From NCBI GenBank assembly GCA_023376005.1, contig CM042156.1, positions 44,962,865 to 45,026,864 of the forward strand: a stretch of 64,000 bases of DNA, written 5' to 3'. The translations under genes and the position numbers were made by a program. A model generated the notes under the pieces. That model searched no databases. It was not told the DNA's origin and saw nothing but the letters and a program-made list of their open reading frames with translations. The stretch is from Doryteuthis pealeii (taxonomy: Eukaryota > Mollusca > Cephalopoda > Myopsida > Loliginidae). Positions 63,911-64,000 of the stretch are shown one piece after another; the stretch's first letter is position 1, and the number at the start of each line of letters is the position of its first letter.

Positions 63911-64000
63911 TAATGCAGAATAGCACACAAAAGATAATATTAGATTACGTATAAAAAGCATTACATTTCACGGAAATACCCGAAACCTTTGAGACGCTAA

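Overview
This is an intron- and repeat-dominated stretch of an animal genome. It is AT-rich and full of (TA)n, (GA)n, (CTAT)n and (TTA)n microsatellites. Clear open reading frames are rare, and those that can be read are either spliced exons with GT/AG borders or remains of transposons. The repeat mix (tRNA-headed and 5S rRNA-headed SINEs; RTE, R4/Dong-type and CR1/L2-like LINEs; a Penelope-like element; Helitrons; hAT, Tc1, pogo-like and piggyBac-like DNA elements) suggests a lophotrochozoan invertebrate, most likely a mollusc. That assignment is inference; no single sequence proves it.

The one host gene I can identify lies on the + strand. Two exons (41704-42022 and 46953-47416) join in frame across a 4.9 kb GT-AG intron and encode almost all of a coiled-coil protein that I recognise as HAUS1, a subunit of the augmin (HAUS) complex that nucleates microtubules from spindle microtubules. 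The first exon, with only about 10-20 codons, is upstream and was not found. The intron holds a near-perfect 219 bp palindrome, nested SINEs and an exon-like 73 bp segment. A full retroposon copy with 12 bp target duplications sits about 95 bp after the stop codon.

Layout: 1-6.7 kb has chimeric 5S SINEs, an RTE LINE split by a hAT element, a 0.7 kb CTAT array, and two R4/Dong-type LINE tails separated by a Helitron. 6.8-15.6 kb has microsatellites, a 480 bp hairpin, SINEs, a pogo-like MITE, broken Tc1 elements, and an R4/Dong LINE inserted into the TTA run of a Tc1-like copy. 15.6-15.74 kb carries a possible housekeeping promoter on the - strand. 16-35 kb has an inverted pair of ~600 bp retroposons, foldback MITEs, Helitrons, a Penelope-like element with a 5' inversion, and RTE tails. 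35-41 kb holds a CR1/L2 tail and more SINEs and MITEs. 41.7-47.4 kb is HAUS1. 47.5-64 kb is repeat-rich sequence including a 48 bp satellite and further LINE tails.

The strongest unusual signals are: a 5S rRNA-derived SINE whose 3' tail matches that of an unrelated ~600 bp retroposon and resembles that of a tRNA SINE; insertion events with empty-site paralogues in the same window; a recurrent hammerhead-like CTGAAGA-hairpin-GAAAC motif at Penelope-type termini; and several long foldback structures, one inside the HAUS1 intron. Family letters used below (SINE-A, -B, -D, -E, -G; families C, F, H, K) are my own labels for repeats seen more than once here.
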